DNA of 64,000 nucleotides. It comes from Streptomyces aurantiogriseus (lineage in GTDB: Bacteria > Actinomycetota > Actinomycetes > Streptomycetales > Streptomycetaceae). The translations under genes were made by a program, and so were the position numbers. The stretch covers positions 124,001 through 188,000 of the forward strand of contig NZ_BMSX01000006.1 of the NCBI RefSeq assembly GCF_014649375.1. The letters run 5' to 3'. Numbering within the stretch: position 1 is the stretch's first letter; the number at the start of each line of letters is the position of its first letter. The notes under the pieces are model-generated. The model searched no databases. It was not told the origin of the DNA and saw only the letters and a list, made by a program, of their open reading frames with translations. Below, piece after piece: positions 20,796 through 30,234 of the stretch.

Positions 20796-21904
20796 CGGCG
20801 CTTCCCCGAGGGTCGGCCGCGGCCCCGGCTGCGGGAGGCGGGCTGGGAGCGCGGGCCGACGACCGCGGCAGGGGCGTCCTCCGGCTCGTCGTCGTCCGCG
20901 TCGTAGCCGCGGACCTCCGCGACCTCCTCGTCGGCGGCGGCCTGGGCCCGCTTGGCCAGGACACGCTTCTTCAGGGCCTTGATCTGCGGCTCGCGCTCCT
21001 TGAGGTCGGCGACGAGCGGCGTGGCGATGAAGATCGAGGAGTAGGCACCGGCCGCGAGACCCACGAACAGCGACAGCGAGATGTCATTGAGCGTGCCCGC
21101 GCCGAGGAAGCCGCCACCGATGAACAGCAGGCCCGCGACCGGCAGCAGCGCGACCACCGTGGTGTTGATGGAGCGGACCAGGGTGCTGTTGATCGAGCGG
21201 TTGGCGATATCGCTGTACGTGAAGCGGGTCTGCTTGGTGAGGTCCTTCGTCTGTTCCTTGAGGGAGTCGAAGACGACGACCGTGTCGTAGAGCGAGTAAC
21301 CGAGGATCGTCAGCAGACCGATCACCGTACCCGGCGTGACCTCGAAGCCGACGAGGGCGTAGATGCCGACGGTGATGGTGATGTCGTGGATCAGGGCGAC
21401 GAGCGCGGCGATGGCCATGCGCCACTCGAAGGCGATCGCCAGGTAGATCACGACGAGCACCATGAAGATCGCCAGGCCCTGCCAGGCCTTGTCGGCGATC
21501 TGGTCACCCCAGCTGGGACCGACCAGGTCGGCGTTGATCTGATCCCTGTCGACCTTGAAGTCCTCGGCGAGGGCGGTCTGGATCTTGTCGGACTGCTGGG
21601 TGTCCATGCCGGCGATCTGGATGCGCAGCGTGTCGTTGCCCAACTTCTGCACGACCGCGTCATGGCCGGACGCTTCCTTGGCGTACTCCTCGGCCTGCGA
21701 CACGGAGACACTGGTCTTCGGGGTGGTGAAGACGGCACCGCCCTGGAAGTCGATGCCCATGTTCAGGCCGCGCACCGCCAGACCGACAATGGCCGTGATG
21801 GTGATCAGGATCGAGATGCCGTACCAGATCTTGCGGTGGCCGATGAAGTCGTAGCTGACCTCGCCACGGTGCAGTCGGGCGCCGAGGTTGCCGAGTTTCG
21901 ACAT
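20792..21904 (-). CDS. secF: Protein-export membrane protein SecF
   Basis: Partner of SecD in the proton-driven late step of Sec export. 370 residues, six membrane segments: one near residues 27-46, then five between about 165 and 310. The family motif GLNMGIDFQGG follows helix 1, and IGLLTILGYSLYDTVVVFD and RSINTTVVALLPV are in the membrane block. A charged cytoplasmic tail (about 315-370) is rich in Lys, Arg and Glu and longer than in E. coli. It starts 3 bases after the secD stop and ends by overlapping apt. Confidence 0.96.
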   Translation of the reverse strand: MSKLGNLGARLHRGEVSYDFIGHRKIWYGISILITITAIVGLAVRGLNMGIDFQGGAVFTTPKTSVSVSQAEEYAKEASGHDAVVQKLGNDTLRIQIAGMDTQQSDKIQTALAEDFKVDRDQINADLVGPSWGDQIADKAWQGLAIFMVLVVIYLAIAFEWRMAIAALVALIHDITITVGIYALVGFEVTPGTVIGLLTILGYSLYDTVVVFDSLKEQTKDLTKQTRFTYSDIANRSINSTLVRSINTTVVALLPVAGLLFIGGGFLGAGTLNDISLSLFVGLAAGAYSSIFIATPLVADLKEREPQIKALKKRVLAKRAQAAADEEVAEVRGYDADDDEPEDAPAAVVGPRSQPASRSRGRGRPSGKRR

Positions 21905-21907
21905 CGC

Positions 21908-23659
21908 TCACGCCTCCTTCGTCTCGACGGGGGCGGAGGGACGGCGGGTGCGGCGCAGCGGCGGCTTGGCACCCAGGCTCTTCGGGTCGAGGCCGGACCA
22001 CTTGTGACCGCTCGCGAAGAACTTCCGGCGCGCGGCCAGCGTCATCAGCGGCTTGGTGAAGAAGAAGACCACGACGACGTCGAGGACGGTGGTCAGACCC
22101 AGCGTGAACGCGAAGCCCTGGACCTTGCCGACGGTGACGACGAACAGCACCGCGGCGGCGAGGAACGACACGAAGTCGGAGACCAGGATGGTGCGCCGGG
22201 CGCGCGGCCAGGCCCGCTCGACGGCGGGGCGCAGCGAGCGGCCCTCGCGGATCTCGTCCCGGACGCGTTCGAAGTACACGATGAACGAGTCCGCCGTGAT
22301 GCCGATGGCGACGATGGCACCGCAGACGGCCGGCAGGTTCAGCGCGAAGTTGATGGTCGGCCCGAGCAGCGACATGATCACGTAAGTGAGGGCCGCGGAG
22401 ACCAGCAGCGAGGCGATCGCGATGAGCGACAGGCCGCGGTAGTAGGCCACCAGGTAGATGACGACCAGGGCGAGGCCGATGGCGCCGGCGAGCAGACCGG
22501 CCTGCAGCTGGTCACCGCCGAGCGCGGCGCTCACCGTGGTGACGCTCTGCTCCCGGAAGGAGAGCGGGAGCGCACCGTACGACAGCATGTTGGCGAGGCT
22601 CTGGGCCTCCTCCTGCTTGAAGCTGCCGGAGATCTGGGCCTGGCCGCCTGTGATGGCCGAGTTGACGTACGGGCTGGAGACGACCTCGCCGTCCAGGACG
22701 ATGCCGAACTCGTTCTGCGGCGGCTGGTTCTGCGCCAGCTTGCCGGTGATGTCCGCGAACTTCTTCGCACCCTTGTCATTGAAGGTCATGGTGACCTGCC
22801 AGCCGGCGGCGGTCTGGGTGTCGAAGACGGCCTGGGCCTTCTTGACCTCGGTGCCGTCGACGGCGGCCGGGCCGAGCAGGTACTTGTACCAGACGCCCTG
22901 GATCTCACCGCAGCCCAGGGTCGTGTCGCCGGGCTTGGCCCCGTCACCGGTCTTGGCGCGGACCGACTCCTTGGAGCAGTCCAGGTTCGCGTACTGGGCC
23001 TGGAGCGCGGCCTCGCTGGTCGCGCCGCCGCTCGCGGAGGCCGACGGGCTGGCGGAGCCGGTGGCGCTCGCCGACGCCGACGGGGTCGAGTCCGCCTTCA
23101 GCGCGTCGGTGACGGCGCGGCCCTGGGAGGTGGCGGAGGCCGACGGCGTGGAGGAGGTGGCCTTCTCACCGCCGGCGGAGGCGCTCGCGGAGGGGCTCGG
23201 CGAGGCGGTGGCGGAGCCGGTGGCGGACGGGCTCGGCGAGGCGCTCGCGGCGGAGCCGGTGGGCTCGCTGGCCAGGACCGGACGGAAGTACAGCTTGGCG
23301 GTGGTGCCGACCTGGTCCCGGGCTTCCTTGGAGTTGGTGCCCTTGGGGATGTTCACGATGATGTTGCGGTCGCCCTGGGTCTGCACCTCCGCCTCGGAGA
23401 CGCCCAGGCCGTTGACACGGCGATTCATGATCTCGACCGCGGTGTCCATGTTGGCCTTGTTGATCGCGGACCCTTGGTCGGCCTTCGCCTCGAGCGTGAT
23501 GCTCGTACCGCCGGCAAGGTCGATGCCGAGACGCGGAGTCGTGTGCCCAGCGAGGAACATGCCTCCGGTGAGCGCCACGATGGCGATCAGGATCAGGGCC
23601 AGCGAGCGCCCCGGCTTGCTCTGGGCGCTCGCGTTCCGGCCCTTTTTAGGTGCTGCCAC
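21908..23659 (-). CDS. secD: Protein-export membrane protein SecD with Ser/Ala-rich insertion
   Basis: 583 residues. A membrane helix (about 19-38) is followed by the family motif LGIDLAGGTSITLEA and P1 head domain, then five membrane helices in the C-terminal third with GALPLSFREQ and the TVCG-like KVQGFAFTLGLTTVLD region. The D5-type stretch GITADSFIVYFERVRDEIREG is intact. Residues about 131-215 are a low-complexity run of Ser, Ala, Pro and Gly inserted in the extracytoplasmic domain, absent from E. coli SecD. Upstream of the gene, between it and yajC, there is a strong hairpin. Confidence 0.95.
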   Translation of the reverse strand: MAAPKKGRNASAQSKPGRSLALILIAIVALTGGMFLAGHTTPRLGIDLAGGTSITLEAKADQGSAINKANMDTAVEIMNRRVNGLGVSEAEVQTQGDRNIIVNIPKGTNSKEARDQVGTTAKLYFRPVLASEPTGSAASASPSPSATGSATASPSPSASASAGGEKATSSTPSASATSQGRAVTDALKADSTPSASASATGSASPSASASGGATSEAALQAQYANLDCSKESVRAKTGDGAKPGDTTLGCGEIQGVWYKYLLGPAAVDGTEVKKAQAVFDTQTAAGWQVTMTFNDKGAKKFADITGKLAQNQPPQNEFGIVLDGEVVSSPYVNSAITGGQAQISGSFKQEEAQSLANMLSYGALPLSFREQSVTTVSAALGGDQLQAGLLAGAIGLALVVIYLVAYYRGLSLIAIASLLVSAALTYVIMSLLGPTINFALNLPAVCGAIVAIGITADSFIVYFERVRDEIREGRSLRPAVERAWPRARRTILVSDFVSFLAAAVLFVVTVGKVQGFAFTLGLTTVLDVVVVFFFTKPLMTLAARRKFFASGHKWSGLDPKSLGAKPPLRRTRRPSAPVETKEA

Positions 23660-23754
23660 CTTCTCGTACTCCCTCTCGGGCCGCCCCGCGCCGGGTCAGC
23701 GCGGGCGGCGGCCATGACATGGTGTCGGGATCCCCTATGTGCGAGATTGCGCGC

Positions 23755-23794
23755 GTCCCGGGGCACGCGGGTGCGACCCACGTGCCCCGGGGAC
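23755..23794 (-). terminator. Strong hairpin between yajC and secD
   Basis: GTCCCGGGGCACG (23755-23767) pairs with CGTGCCCCGGGGAC (23781-23794), one bulged base, 13-base loop. It begins 4 bases after the yajC stop on the minus strand. It may terminate or attenuate yajC transcription before secD, setting unequal dosage; no T-run is present. Confidence 0.55.
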
Positions 23795-23798
23795 GTGA

Positions 23799-24287
23799 CT
23801 ACTTCTTCGCGTCGGAGTCGCCGTCGGTCTTCTTCGGCTCTTCGTCGGCCTCGGCGTCGGCGGTCTGCTCCTCGGTCTCGTCCTTCTTGCCGAGGTCGAC
23901 GGGCTTGTCGTCGGAGGCGGCGGCAGCGTCGGCGGACTCGTCGGTCTCGGTGAGGGAGGAGGCGTCGTCCGGGACGACGTCGGAGTCGGACTTCAGGTCG
24001 TGCTCGATGCCGTGGACGATGCGGTTGTACTCGTCGTCGGACAGGACGGCGCCGATCGCGTTCTTCGCGAAGAGCAGTTCCACCCCCGGGCCGGCGTCAA
24101 CGAGGACCGTGTCCTCGTTGACCTCCTTGACCGTCGCGTACATGCCCCCGATGGTGCGGATACCGCTGCCGGGCTGCATGGCGTTCCGCATTTCCACGGC
24201 CTGCTGCTGCTTCTTCTTCGCCGACCGGGTCATCAGGAACATGGCCCCGATGAGCACGATGAACGGGAGGAGGGTCACGAGACTCAC
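23799..24287 (-). CDS. yajC: Preprotein translocase accessory subunit YajC
   Basis: 162 residues. One N-terminal membrane helix (about 4-20, LVTLLPFIVLIGAMFLMTR), then the YajC domain (RSAKKKQQQAVEMRNAMQPG, GGMYATVKEV, VLVDAGPGVELLFAKNAIG). The last 60 residues are acidic (Asp, Glu, Ser, Thr rich), a C-terminal extension common in actinobacteria. The gene is first of the yajC-secD-secF group and is 208 bases from ruvB upstream. Confidence 0.94.
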   Translation of the reverse strand: MSLVTLLPFIVLIGAMFLMTRSAKKKQQQAVEMRNAMQPGSGIRTIGGMYATVKEVNEDTVLVDAGPGVELLFAKNAIGAVLSDDEYNRIVHGIEHDLKSDSDVVPDDASSLTETDESADAAAASDDKPVDLGKKDETEEQTADAEADEEPKKTDGDSDAKK

Positions 24288-24495
24288 GGGTCGGTACTTC
24301 CTTCACGCGACCGCGATGGTGAGCGGCCTACTGGTTGGGGGTATGTGTGCTGCCGACAAGGGCGGCATCGGCGGAGTCTAAGCGAGTCCGCGTGCAGGGA
24401 ACAACGTTCAGCATGGCACCTGGGTTCCTGGGCCCGCGAATGCCCTCGCCGATGTCCGGCCGACGCGGGTGACGTGCGGGGGACATCCCGTGCCG

Positions 24496-25587
24496 TCAAG
24501 CCCCGAACAGGTCCTGTTGTCCGTTCCCCGCAACGGGGCGGGGCGGGGTGAGGCCGAGGTGGGTCCAGGCGGCGGGGGTGGCGACGCGGCCGCGCGGGGT
24601 GCGGGCGAGGAGGCCCTCGCGGACCAGGAAGGGTTCGGCGACCTCCTCGACGGTCTCGCGCTCCTCCCCGACCGCGACCGCGAGCGTGGACAGGCCGACC
24701 GGCCCGCCTCCGAACAGCTTCAGCAGGGCCTCCAGGACCGCGCGGTCGAGGCGGTCCAGGCCGCGGGCGTCGACCTCGTAGACGGCGAGGGCCGCGGAGG
24801 CGATCTCGCGCGTGATGACGCCGTCGGCCTTGACCTGCGCGTAGTCGCGGACGCGGCGCAGCAGACGGTTGGCGATACGGGGCGTGCCACGGGAGCGGCC
24901 GGCGATCTCGGCGGCGCCGTCGGTGTCGATCTCGACGTCGAGGAGGTTCGCCGAGCGGTGGATGACCCGCTGGAGTTCGGCCGGCTCGTAGAACTCCATG
25001 TGGGCGGTGAAGCCGAAGCGGTCGCGCAGCGGGGGCGGCAGCAGGCCCGCGCGCGTGGTGGCGCCGACCAGGGTGAACGGAGGCAGTTCGAGGGGGATGG
25101 CGGTGGCGCCGGGGCCCTTGCCGACGATGACGTCGACGCGGAAGTCCTCCATCGCCATGTAGAGCATCTCCTCGGCGGGCCGCGACATGCGGTGGATCTC
25201 GTCGAGGAAGAGGACCTCGCCCTCCTGGAGGGAGGAGAGGATCGCGGCGAGGTCGCCGGCGTGCTGGATGGCGGGGCCGGACGTGATGCGGATCGGGGCG
25301 CCCATCTCGGCGGCGATGATCATCGACAGGGTGGTCTTGCCGAGGCCGGGGGCGCCGGAGAGCAGGACGTGGTCGGCGGTGGCGCCCCGCGCGCGTGCGG
25401 CGCGCAGGACGAGGTCGAGCTGTTCGCGGACCTTCTCCTGGCCGATGAACTCGCCCAGGTCCTTGGGGCGCAGGGCGGCCTCGACGGCCTGGTCCTCACG
25501 ATCGGCGACAGAGCCCACCAGCCGCTCCGCGGCGGGGCCGACGAGCCGCTCGGGGGCGGGGGTGTCGGTCGGGTCGTCCCAGTTCAC
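24496..25587 (-). CDS. ruvB: Holliday junction branch migration ATPase RuvB
   Basis: AAA+ motor of the RuvABC resolvasome, 363 residues, GTG start with AGGAGAA 6 bases upstream. Walker A is [11 protein letters not shown], Walker B is LFLDEIHR, sensor 1 is LVGATTRAG, with the beta-hairpin region [17 protein letters not shown] for RuvA contact. The C-terminal winged helix contains [15 protein letters not shown]. It is 133 bases downstream of ruvA, the third gene of ruvC-ruvA-ruvB. Confidence 0.97.
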   Translation of the reverse strand: MNWDDPTDTPAPERLVGPAAERLVGSVADREDQAVEAALRPKDLGEFIGQEKVREQLDLVLRAARARGATADHVLLSGAPGLGKTTLSMIIAAEMGAPIRITSGPAIQHAGDLAAILSSLQEGEVLFLDEIHRMSRPAEEMLYMAMEDFRVDVIVGKGPGATAIPLELPPFTLVGATTRAGLLPPPLRDRFGFTAHMEFYEPAELQRVIHRSANLLDVEIDTDGAAEIAGRSRGTPRIANRLLRRVRDYAQVKADGVITREIASAALAVYEVDARGLDRLDRAVLEALLKLFGGGPVGLSTLAVAVGEERETVEEVAEPFLVREGLLARTPRGRVATPAAWTHLGLTPPRPVAGNGQQDLFGA

Positions 25588-25720
25588 TGACGTTCTCCTA
25601 GCTGGGTGGTGCCGGGCACCGCCGATCGGCCGGGGGGCCGGGGGTTGTCCCCGGGGGAGGCACTGCACGGAGTGTGCCGCGGGGCCCCTGGTCCGTTCGG
25701 CGAGGGCGGTCGTGAGCGGC

Positions 25721-26326
25721 TCAGCGGGCTCTGTTCAGGGTCTGCAGGGCGGCCCGCAGCAGCTGCCCCACCTGGGGCGTGCCCCCGGCGGCCTCGGCCT
25801 GGGGGGCGACCGCGGCGACGGCCTCGTCGGCTTCCCGGGTCGCGTACCCGAGGCCGATCAGCGCCGCGTGCAGCTGGTCGCGCCAGCCCTGGGTGACCGG
25901 CGAGCCGATCGCGGGGGCGCCGATCGGCTCGCCCAGGCGGTCCCTCAGCTCCAGCAGCAGCTTCTGGGCGCCCTTCTTGCCGATGCCGGGGACGGCGACG
26001 AGCGCCTTCTCGTCACCGGTGGAGACGGCTCTGCGCAGGGCGTCCGGGGTGTGCACGGCCAGCATGGCCTGGGCGAGGCGCGGGCCGACGCCGCTGGCCG
26101 TCTGGAGCAGTTCGAAGACCTGCCGCTCGTCGTCGTCGGCGAAGCCGTACAGGGTCAGGGAGTCCTCACGGACGACGAGGGACGTGGCGAGCCTGGCCGG
26201 CTGGCCGATCCGGAGCGTGGACAGGGTGTTCGGCGTGCACTGGACGGCCATGCCGACACCGCCCACTTCGACGACCGCGGCGTCGGGGGCGAGTGCGGCG
26301 ACCGTGCCGCTCACGAAGGCGATCAT
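25721..26326 (-). CDS. ruvA: Holliday junction DNA helicase subunit RuvA
   Basis: Tetrameric junction-binding partner of RuvB, 201 residues. The OB-fold N-terminus [14 protein letters not shown] is followed by helix-hairpin-helix stretches ([19 protein letters not shown] and [17 protein letters not shown]), and a C-terminal domain III ([19 protein letters not shown]) that contacts RuvB. The start ATG overlaps the ruvC stop (ATGA). Confidence 0.96.
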   Translation of the reverse strand: MIAFVSGTVAALAPDAAVVEVGGVGMAVQCTPNTLSTLRIGQPARLATSLVVREDSLTLYGFADDDERQVFELLQTASGVGPRLAQAMLAVHTPDALRRAVSTGDEKALVAVPGIGKKGAQKLLLELRDRLGEPIGAPAIGSPVTQGWRDQLHAALIGLGYATREADEAVAAVAPQAEAAGGTPQVGQLLRAALQTLNRAR

Positions 26327-26853
26327 GCCGTACGGCCTTTCGTTGCGTGCAGGGCGACGGCCTGCTGGAGTCGGTTCTGCGCGGGGGCGCGCCAGATGTG
26401 GCAGATGGCGAGGGCGAGCGCGTCGGCGGCGTCGGCGGGCTTGGGGGGCGCGCTGAGCCGCAGCAGGCGGGTCACCATGGCGCCGACCTGGGCCTTGTCG
26501 GCGCGGCCGCTGCCGGTGACGGCGGCCTTGACCTCGCTGGGCGTGTGCAGGGCGACGGGGATGCCGCGGCGGGCGGCGCAGAGCATGGCGACGGCGCTGG
26601 CCTGGGCGGTGCCCATGACCGTACGGACGTTGTGCTGGCTGAACACCCGCTCCACGGCGACATATTCGGGCCGGTGCTCGTCCAGCCACTGCTCGATGCC
26701 CTGCTCGATCGCGACGAGGCGGTGCCCCAACTCGGCGTCCGCGGGCGTACGGACGACACCGACGCCGAGCATGGTGAGCGGGCGCCCGGCGACCCCCTCG
26801 ACGACCCCTACACCACATCGCGTCAGTCCCGGGTCCACCCCCAGTACGCGCAC
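26323..26853 (-). CDS. ruvC: Crossover junction endodeoxyribonuclease RuvC
   Basis: Resolves Holliday junctions by symmetric nicking. 176 residues, GTG start ([14 protein letters not shown]) with GGGAGGGG upstream. The catalytic acids are visible: Asp in VLGVDPG, Glu in [11 protein letters not shown], and the Asp pair in [15 protein letters not shown]. It is the first gene of the ruvCAB operon. A hairpin terminator after yebC isolates it from upstream. Confidence 0.96.
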   Translation of the reverse strand: MRVLGVDPGLTRCGVGVVEGVAGRPLTMLGVGVVRTPADAELGHRLVAIEQGIEQWLDEHRPEYVAVERVFSQHNVRTVMGTAQASAVAMLCAARRGIPVALHTPSEVKAAVTGSGRADKAQVGAMVTRLLRLSAPPKPADAADALALAICHIWRAPAQNRLQQAVALHATKGRTA

Positions 26854-27001
26854 GCGCCCCTCCCTGCACTCCTTTGCGGCTGAACCGCCGCCGCTCTCGC
26901 GGACCTGGCTGAGCACCGTCGGGGTTCCTCAATTGATGGTTGCGGTCCGTGGACGGAGATCTTTCACTGTCGCCAGGCTATCGGGTGCCACTGACAAAGC
27001 G

Positions 27002-27032
27002 ACGGGCCGACGGGGGTGTCCCGTCGGCCCGT
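27002..27032 (-). terminator. Hairpin terminator after yebC
   Basis: ACGGGCCGACGGG (27002-27014) pairs perfectly with CCCGTCGGCCCGT (27020-27032) around a 5-base loop, 18 bases beyond the yebC stop on the minus strand. Confidence 0.8.
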
Positions 27033-27050
27033 TCGAGCGTGAGCGTGGGC

Positions 27051-27803
27051 TCAGGCGTCGACCTTCTCCATCACTTCGTCGCTGACGTCGAAGTTGGCGA
27101 AGACGTTCTGCACGTCGTCGCTGTCCTCGAGCGCGTCGATCAGCTTGAAGATCTTCTTGGCGCCCTCCTCGTCCAGCTCGACCTGCATGGTCGGGACGAA
27201 GTTGGCCTCGGCGGAGTCGTAGTCGATGCCGGCGTCCTGCAGGGCCGTGCGGACCGCGACGAGGTCGGTGGCCTCGCTGAGCACCTCGAAGGACTCGCCG
27301 AGGTCGTTGACCTCCTCCGCACCGGCGTCCAGGACGGCACCGAGGACGTCGTCCTCGGTCAGCTCGCCCTTGGGGACGATCACGACGCCCTTGCGGTTGA
27401 AGAGGTACGACACGGAACCCGGGTCGGCCATGGAGCCGCCGTTGCGGGTCATGGCGACGCGGACGTCGGAGGCGGCGCGGTTGCGGTTGTCGGTGAGGCA
27501 CTCGATGAGCACCGCGACACCGTTCGGACCGTAGCCCTCGTACATGATCGTCTCGTAGTCGGCACCGCCGGCCTCAAGACCACCGCCGCGCTTGATCGCG
27601 GAGTCGATGTTCTTGTTCGGGACCGACTGCTTCTTGGCCTTCTGAACGGCGTCGTAGAGCGTCGGGTTGCCGTCCAGGTCGACGCCGCCCATCCGCGCGG
27701 CGACCTCGATGTTCTTGATGAGCTTCGCGAAGAGCTTGCCGCGCTTGGCGTCGATCACGGCCTTCTTGTGCTTCGTCGTAGCCCATTTAGAGTGGCCGGA
27801 CAT
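27051..27803 (-). CDS. YebC/PmpR family protein (transcriptional or translational regulator)
   Basis: 250 residues, with the highly conserved N-terminus [20 protein letters not shown] and the three-domain YebC architecture ([41 protein letters not shown]). The family includes PmpR-type DNA-binding regulators and, more recently, YebC proteins reported to relieve ribosome stalling. The position next to ruvCAB and pdxST is conserved in many Gram-positive bacteria. Confidence 0.93.
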   Translation of the reverse strand: MSGHSKWATTKHKKAVIDAKRGKLFAKLIKNIEVAARMGGVDLDGNPTLYDAVQKAKKQSVPNKNIDSAIKRGGGLEAGGADYETIMYEGYGPNGVAVLIECLTDNRNRAASDVRVAMTRNGGSMADPGSVSYLFNRKGVVIVPKGELTEDDVLGAVLDAGAEEVNDLGESFEVLSEATDLVAVRTALQDAGIDYDSAEANFVPTMQVELDEEGAKKIFKLIDALEDSDDVQNVFANFDVSDEVMEKVDA

Positions 27804-27851
27804 CTGCCTGTCTCCTTCGCGTAACCATCCACATAACGAACGCCAGAGATC

Positions 27852-28457
27852 CTACAAGGACTCCGCCGCGCGGTTGGCGCGCACCATGTCGACGAACAGG
27901 GAGTGCACGCGGTGGTCGCCGGTCAGTTCCGGGTGGAACGACGTGGCGAGCGCGTTGCCCTGGCGGACCGCGACGATGTGACCGTCGTGCTCGGCGAGCA
28001 CCTCGGCCTCGGCACCGACGGACTCGACCCACGGGGCGCGGATGAAGACGCCCTCCACGGGATCGCCCTCGACGCCCTTGACGCCGACCGCCGCCTCGAA
28101 GGACTCGTTCTGCCGACCGAAGGCGTTGCGGCGCACGATCATGTCGATGCCGCCGACGGTCTCCTGGCCCGAGCGCGGGTCGAGGATCTTGTCGGCGAGC
28201 ATGATCATGCCCGCGCAGGTCCCGTAGACGGGCATGCCGGCCCGCACGCGCGCGCGGAGCGGCTCCATCACGCCGAAGAGGATGGCCAGCTTGGAGATGG
28301 TCGTGGACTCGCCGCCCGGGAGGACGAGGCCGTCGACCTCGGCGAGTTCCTCGGGGCGCCGCACCGGCCTGGCCACGGCGTCGGCCGCGGCCAGGGCGAT
28401 GAGGTGCTCCCGTACGTCGCCCTGGAGGGCCAGGACGCCTATGACAGGAGTGTTCAT
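27852..28457 (-). CDS. pdxT: Pyridoxal 5'-phosphate synthase glutaminase subunit PdxT
   Basis: Supplies ammonia from glutamine to PdxS for de novo PLP synthesis. 201 residues; the triad is seen as Cys in [10 protein letters not shown], His and Glu in SFHPELTGD; the oxyanion region is LPGGESTTI. It begins 20 bases after the pdxS stop. Sequence is complete and standard length. Confidence 0.97.
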   Translation of the reverse strand: MNTPVIGVLALQGDVREHLIALAAADAVARPVRRPEELAEVDGLVLPGGESTTISKLAILFGVMEPLRARVRAGMPVYGTCAGMIMLADKILDPRSGQETVGGIDMIVRRNAFGRQNESFEAAVGVKGVEGDPVEGVFIRAPWVESVGAEAEVLAEHDGHIVAVRQGNALATSFHPELTGDHRVHSLFVDMVRANRAAESL

Positions 28458-28477
28458 GGGGTGACTACCAGCAGTCC

Positions 28478-29383
28478 TTACCAGCCGCGGTTGGCGTAGC
28501 GCTCGGTCTCCGGGAGGGTGTCGCAGTTGATGCCGACCATGGCCTCGCCGAGGTTCCGGGACGCGTCCGCGATGATCTTGGGGTCGTCGTAGAACGTGGT
28601 CGCCTTGACGATGGCGGCGGCGCGCTTGGCCGGGTCGCCCGACTTGAAGATGCCGGAGCCGACGAAGACGCCCTCGGCGCCGAGCTGGCGCATGAGCGCG
28701 GCGTCGGCCGGGGTGGCGACGCCACCGGCGGAGAACAGCACGACCGGGAGCTTGCCCAGCTCGGCGACCTCCTTGACCAGCTCGTACGGGGCGCGCAGCT
28801 CCTTGGCGGCGGCGTACAGCTCGTGGTTGTCGAAGCCGCGCAGCTTGGCGATCTCGTTCTTGATCTGGCGCAGGTGGCGGACGGCCTCGACGACGTTGCC
28901 GGTACCGGCCTCGCCCTTGGAGCGGATCATCGCGGCACCCTCGGCGATGCGGCGCAGGGCCTCGCCCAGGTTGGTGGCGCCACAGACGAACGGGGTGGTG
29001 AACGCCCACTTGTCGGAGTGGTTGACCTCGTCGGCCGGGGTGAGGACCTCGGACTCGTCGATGTAGTCGACGCCGAGGGACTGCAGGACCTGGGCCTCGA
29101 CGAAGTGGCCGATGCGGGACTTGGCCATGACCGGGATGGAGACGGCGTTGATGATGCCCTCGATCATGTCCGGGTCGGACATGCGGGCCACGCCGCCGTC
29201 CTTGCGGATGTCGGCCGGGACCCGCTCCAGGGCCATGACGGCCACAGCGCCCGCGTCCTCGGCGATCTTCGCCTGCTCCGGCGTGACGACGTCCATGATC
29301 ACGCCGCCCTTGAGCTGCTCGGCCATGCCACGCTTCACGCGCGCGGTGCCGGTCTCGGGAGCCTGGTTCTCGGTGATGGACAC
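28478..29383 (-). CDS. pdxS: Pyridoxal 5'-phosphate synthase lyase subunit PdxS
   Basis: Builds PLP from ribose 5-phosphate, glyceraldehyde 3-phosphate and ammonia as a dodecamer with PdxT. 301 residues; catalytic Lys regions are [10 protein letters not shown] and MAKSRIGHF, and the phosphate-binding ending is [13 protein letters not shown] and [10 protein letters not shown]. One of the most conserved proteins in the window. No PdxR-type regulator lies nearby. Confidence 0.97.
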   Translation of the reverse strand: MSITENQAPETGTARVKRGMAEQLKGGVIMDVVTPEQAKIAEDAGAVAVMALERVPADIRKDGGVARMSDPDMIEGIINAVSIPVMAKSRIGHFVEAQVLQSLGVDYIDESEVLTPADEVNHSDKWAFTTPFVCGATNLGEALRRIAEGAAMIRSKGEAGTGNVVEAVRHLRQIKNEIAKLRGFDNHELYAAAKELRAPYELVKEVAELGKLPVVLFSAGGVATPADAALMRQLGAEGVFVGSGIFKSGDPAKRAAAIVKATTFYDDPKIIADASRNLGEAMVGINCDTLPETERYANRGW

Positions 29384-29494
29384 GGGTTGACCTCACTGAA
29401 GGGAAAGAGGGTTTTCTGCAAGCACCGAGGAAACGCGAGTGGACCAGTCCACTGCAAGGGCCAATGGGAAGGCGGTGGATCCTTTTCGCCCGCG

Positions 29495-30046
29495 CTACCC
29501 CGCGCGGTCGGCCAGCGCGGTCGGCGGCTCGTCGTCCATCTCGAAGGCCATCGGGAACGGAGCGTGTCCGGCCAGCCGGAACCAGCGCACCTTGCGGTGT
29601 TCGCGCAGTCTGCGGGCGGCGCCCACGGCGTCGTTGTGGAAACGGCGGGCCATGGGGACCCGGCGCACGGCCTCCGTCAGCTCGTGGGCCGCGGCCTCTC
29701 CCCCGGGCACCTCGCGGACGATCTCCAGTTGCTGCGCGTCCGCGAAGACCGCGCGCAGCGCCTGGCTGAGCTCGCTCTCGGCGACCTCCCGCTGCTCTTC
29801 CTCGGCCTGCCGGGCGGCGTGCGCGGCCTCGTACAGCACGATCGACGCGGCCGGGTCGAGCACCCCCGAGGTGGCCAGTTCCTGGGCCACGGACGCCCTG
29901 CGCAGCAGTTGCGCGTCCAGCGCGGCACGGGCGGCGTCGATGCGGGCGTGCAGCCGGTCCAGCCGTCCCGCCGTCCAGCTCAGGTACAGGCCGATCGCGA
30001 CGAGGACGACGAGAACGACGAGGATCCAGATGAGGGTTGCGGTCAC
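29495..30046 (-). CDS. LemA-like single-span membrane protein
   Basis: 183 residues from a GTG start. One N-terminal helix (about 4-25) followed directly by [26 protein letters not shown], which has the spacing of the LemA family (R-x-x-R... ID-x-QL-x-RR), and two long helices through residue 140. The C-terminal 40 residues do not match LemA. Function is unknown. It lies between pdxS and the PI-mannoside genes. LemA assignment is by pattern only. Confidence 0.65.
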   Translation of the reverse strand: MTATLIWILVVLVVLVAIGLYLSWTAGRLDRLHARIDAARAALDAQLLRRASVAQELATSGVLDPAASIVLYEAAHAARQAEEEQREVAESELSQALRAVFADAQQLEIVREVPGGEAAAHELTEAVRRVPMARRFHNDAVGAARRLREHRKVRWFRLAGHAPFPMAFEMDDEPPTALADRAG

Positions 30047-30118
30047 GGGCGGCAAGGCTACCGGTGCGCTGTTTCACGTCAGCCGGATGTCGTGCGGGGC
30101 GTCCGCGTCGCCGAGCCT

Positions 30119-30187
30119 GGGGGCTTGCCGCCCCCAGACCCCCGCTTCGGCCCTGAACGGGCCTCGTCCTCAAACGCCGGACGGGCT
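30119..30187 (+). repeat. Dispersed intergenic repeat, copy 1
   Basis: A segment beginning GGGGGCTTGCCGCCCCC and continuing through CCCCCGCTTCGGCCCT, CCTCGTCCTC and CGCCGGACGGGCT recurs at 37387-37454 with about 85-90 percent identity by eye. GGGGGC...GCCCCC at its left end makes a hairpin. Elements of this type are scattered in Streptomyces intergenic regions. Here it sits in the 188-base gap between the LemA-like gene and pimA. Confidence 0.75.
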
Positions 30188-30234
30188 TCCTTGCCCTGAC
30201 CGGCGCCATGAAGGCCCCGGAATCGACAGGAACT

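Noticed and set aside
29384..29494. pdxR regulator or riboswitch before pdxS
   Set aside because: The 110 bases show no conserved structure and no regulator gene is near.
27852..30209. 785-residue minus frame joining pdxT and upstream sequence
   Set aside because: Only the last 201 residues (PdxT) are real; the rest reads out of frame through pdxS. A pdxS-pdxT fusion is not supported, because pdxS has its own stop and frame.
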